This document shows, piece by piece, positions 62,284 through 64,000 of a stretch of 64,000 nucleotides of DNA; position 1 is the stretch's first letter; every line of letters begins with the position of its first letter. Both the position numbers and the translations under genes were made by a program. The DNA lies in contig CAUSGX010000004.1 of NCBI GenBank assembly GCA_963531535.1, positions 4,306 to 68,305 on the forward strand. The letters run 5' to 3'. The notes under the pieces are model-generated. The model was not told the DNA's origin. It did no database searches and was given only the letters and a program-made list of their open reading frames with translations. The stretch comes from HOT-345 sp963531535. Lineage in GTDB: Bacteria > Patescibacteriota > Gracilibacteria > Absconditabacterales > Absconditicoccaceae.

Positions 62284-62304
62284 ATTATTTTATGAGTTTG
62301 AGAA

Positions 62305-63174
62305 ATGCTTGAGACAAGGATTAGAGAACTTTTGGACTTTCAATCTAAGCAAAAACTCTCTTGGAGTATGAAATTCCCTTTTTTAAGACCTTTGTTTGTC
62401 TTTGCTAAGAGATTTTTCGCTTCTCTTCAATATTTAAAATTGAAACTAGCTAGAGAGTATTGATCATATTTGCCTTTTGTTGCAGTGAGGCATCAGTCGC
62501 TTCTGATGAGAAAACTTGGAGAGAGCGATCCTCTTTTGCAAAAAAATAAGATTAAAAATATCCAAATTGCGATTGGACATTTAGATGGATTGATTATTCA
62601 GCCCTGAGAGGTATTTTCGTTTTGGGAGAGAATTTGAAAACCTAGTTATAAAGAGTGATATTTAGATGGAATGCTGATTTCTGGAGGTGAGGTTGTCCCT
62701 GGAGTTTGAGGAGGTTTATGTCAGCTTTCAAATCTTTTGTATTGGATGTTTATTCATCTAGATGTCGAAGTTTTAGAGAGGCATAGGCATTCTTTTGATG
62801 TGTTTCCTGATTCATGAAGGGTGCTTCCTTTTGCTTCTGGAGCTACAGTTTTTTATAATTATGTGGATTTAAAAATTAAGAATACACTCTCTGTTCCTTT
62901 GCAGTTGAAGTTGCGAACGACTGATCAGCATTTGAAGGGGCAGATCTTAACTACTCAAGCTGGAATCAAAAAATATCATATCTATGAGGAAAACCATACT
63001 TTTATCCTATATCAGGGGAAATACTGGAGGTATAATCAGATTTTTAAGGAAGAAAAAAATGGAGAATCTGATTTTAAGAGGATTTTTTTACTTGAAAATT
63101 TCTCTGAGGTTAAATATCCGATCACAGTTCAGAAAATCCAAGAACTTGGATATAGCTGTATGGTGATTGATTAG
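62305..63174 (+). CDS. VanW family protein
   Basis: The 289-residue protein has the VanW signature VPGVGGGLCQLSNLLYWM, with a UGA Gly, followed by LEVHRHSFDVFPDSGRVLPF-like sequence (seen: LERHRHSFDVFPDSGRVLPF) and GATVFYNYVDLKIKNTL. This matches the short VanW type of Firmicutes and relatives. VanW is named from the vanB vancomycin cluster, but its function is not established and its presence does not imply resistance. A basic N-terminus precedes the domain and no signal peptide is clear. The ATG is at 62305, 21 bases after ligA. Confidence 0.88.
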
Positions 63175-63278
63175 AGATAAGTTCTATTTGTGATTGCTCG
63201 GTGCTTGAGTTGAATCTGAGCTTGACTTAGCCAGTAGAATTGCTATATTTCCTCCTAGTTAATAAAAAGAATTCCTTT

Positions 63279-63515
63279 ATGAAAAAGTTTCTCATTTATA
63301 CTGCGAAAATCACTATTTTACTAGTCGCAGCAGTGTTAATTGCTCTTCCATTGTTAGGAGAAGAGAGGTACGTCAATCTCGCTTTCTATCTTTCAATAGG
63401 ATGTTTGGTTTTTCTGATTGGTCTTGATAAGAAGTGAGTCAAGATCAGAGTCCTAATTCTTATAATAAAAGAAGCTGGTTTAAGTCTCTTAAATCAGCTT
63501 TCTCTTTTTCGCTAA
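63279..63515 (+). CDS. Small membrane protein
   Basis: With UGA as Gly the frame has 78 residues, from MKKFLIYTAKITILLVAAVL to LLNQLSLFR. Two hydrophobic helices (about 5-25 and 30-52; YVNLAFYLSIGCLVFLIG) are joined by a short loop (EERY). The last third is read through UGA (LDKKGVKIR) and runs through a hairpin that looks like a terminator, so the true C-terminus may be less certain. Unknown function. Confidence 0.5.
63466..63506 (+). terminator. Terminator-like hairpin inside the end of the small membrane-protein gene
   Basis: AAGCTGGTTTAAG pairs (with mismatches) with CTTAAATCAGCTT around a TCT loop, followed by TCTCTTTTT. It overlaps the last codons of the gene at 63279. Confidence 0.6.
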
Positions 63516-63585
63516 AAAAAATCTCTTGATAATTATTAGAAAATTCCTAGAGTAAAACCGTCTTTACTTTTTATTATTATACAAA

Positions 63586-64000
63586 ATGAAACACAGAAAA
63601 TGTAGTGCTATTCTTTTGATTCGTATTATCGTAGGTGCTATCTTTATTATTCATGGATTGCCAAAGCTTATCAATGCAAATGAGGGGATGGCTGGATTTG
63701 TAGGTGGGGCTTTTCATAGCCTTGGACTAACATTTTTGGATCCTGCTCAGTGGCTTTTTGCACTTGGGCTTGGAGAAGTAGTGCTTGGAGCATTGCTTAT
63801 TCTTGGGCTTTTCGTTTCTTTAGCGGCTCCAATTCTTGCTATTATTATGCTTGGAGCGATGAATGTGAAAGGATGGGATTGGAACAATATTGAGCTAGAT
63901 GCAGTTCTCTGCGGACTTGCAGTTGCACTTACTGTAAGTGGATCAGGAAGATTTGCGCTTCAGGCTCTTTTCTGCAAAAAATGTTGCGAGAAGAATGCTG
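63586..64000 (+). CDS. DoxX family membrane protein, cut by window edge
   Basis: The visible 138 residues have a basic N-terminus and hydrophobic helices: SAILLIRIIVGAIFIIHGLPKL, then AFHSLGLTFLDPAQW, FALGLGEVVLGALLILGLF, and VSLAAPILAIIMLGAM, in the four-helix DoxX pattern with the conserved early H-G-x-x-K and the Gly-Glu in helix 2. Near the edge a Cys-rich end (FCKKCCEKN) appears. DoxX proteins act in redox or oxidative-stress complexes in some bacteria; here function is unknown. No UGA occurs in the visible part. The 3' end lies beyond the window. Confidence 0.82.
   Translation, partial: MKHRKCSAILLIRIIVGAIFIIHGLPKLINANEGMAGFVGGAFHSLGLTFLDPAQWLFALGLGEVVLGALLILGLFVSLAAPILAIIMLGAMNVKGWDWNNIELDAVLCGLAVALTVSGSGRFALQALFCKKCCEKNA

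Noticed and set aside
62305..63174. VanW-like gene as evidence of vancomycin resistance
   Set aside because: VanW proteins are widespread without resistance, and no vanH, vanA/B or vanX gene is nearby.
1..64000. Reading the many in-frame TGAs as frameshifts, pseudogenes or sequencing errors
   Set aside because: The TGAs fall at conserved glycines in unrelated families, frames resume exactly, and no gene uses TGA as a terminal stop.
1..64000. tRNA, rRNA, CRISPR array or transposase
   Set aside because: I found no T-loop/acceptor pattern, no ribosomal RNA stretch, no spaced direct repeats of CRISPR type and no transposase or integrase motif. Small RNAs cannot be excluded by eye.

Overview
The window looks like a Candidate Phyla Radiation bacterium that reads UGA as glycine (genetic code 25), the code known from Absconditabacteria (SR1) and Gracilibacteria. 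The evidence is internal. Under the standard code most genes here are broken by in-frame TGA; read as Gly, they become full-length proteins. TGA falls on invariant glycines in MutL, RNase HII, UppS, AspRS, MnmA, the ABC Walker A and signature motifs, LigA, RuvA, VanW and a prepilin cleavage site. Every gene whose end is visible stops at TAA or TAG. All coordinates below assume UGA = Gly. The DNA is AT-rich; gene-dense blocks alternate strands and are often separated by hairpin terminators that work in both directions. I saw no rRNA, tRNA, CRISPR array, integrase or transposase.

Layout. 1-400: N-terminal part of mutL (minus). 0.6-4.4 kb: an FtsB-like protein and an 1121-aa secreted SLH-like/TSP3/PKD/Cys-rich protein. 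4.5-6.3 kb (minus): a type IV pilin and a stand-alone DnaE-type PHP domain. 6.7-13.8 kb: one 2376-aa surface protein with two LamG-like domains and a plant-style LRR block. 14-17.7 kb: uppS, a membrane-anchored protein, a palindromic repeat element, rnhB and a membrane protein. 17.8-21.5 kb: a type IV pilus operon (PilN-like, PilO-like, PilC, prepilin). 21.6-25.1 kb: aspS, a GNAT acetyltransferase, a membrane-anchored protein and a small lipoprotein. 25.3-29 kb (minus): a 1211-aa polytopic membrane protein. 29-32 kb: rlmN and glyS. 32.1-38.3 kb (minus): an envelope operon with a peptidoglycan-binding protein, a prepilin, a class B PBP and a possible degenerate transketolase-like protein. 38.4-48.2 kb: clpP, a CoA-binding protein, mnmA, DedA, a SpoU methyltransferase, a secreted propeller-like protein, an EEP hydrolase, a CorC-type protein and a conserved unknown. 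48.3-57.4 kb (minus): uvrA, a membrane protein, HU, a small membrane protein, FkbM methyltransferase, ABC exporter, ppa and a protein with eight 28-aa repeats. 57.6-64 kb: ruvA, gatC, an SPFH protein, ndk (minus), ligA, vanW-like, a small membrane protein and a truncated doxX.

Functionally the window combines DNA repair (MutL, UvrA, RuvA, LigA, RNase HII), translation (AspRS, GlyRS, GatC, RlmN, MnmA), envelope and wall growth (UppS, PBP, VanW-like, PG-binding) and a large surface programme of pili and giant adhesin-like proteins, consistent with a small host-attached cell. The most striking unexplained signal is a short near-palindrome, AAAAATCAGATTTTT, repeated many times, mostly 15-85 bases upstream of start codons in one orientation and also inside genes.
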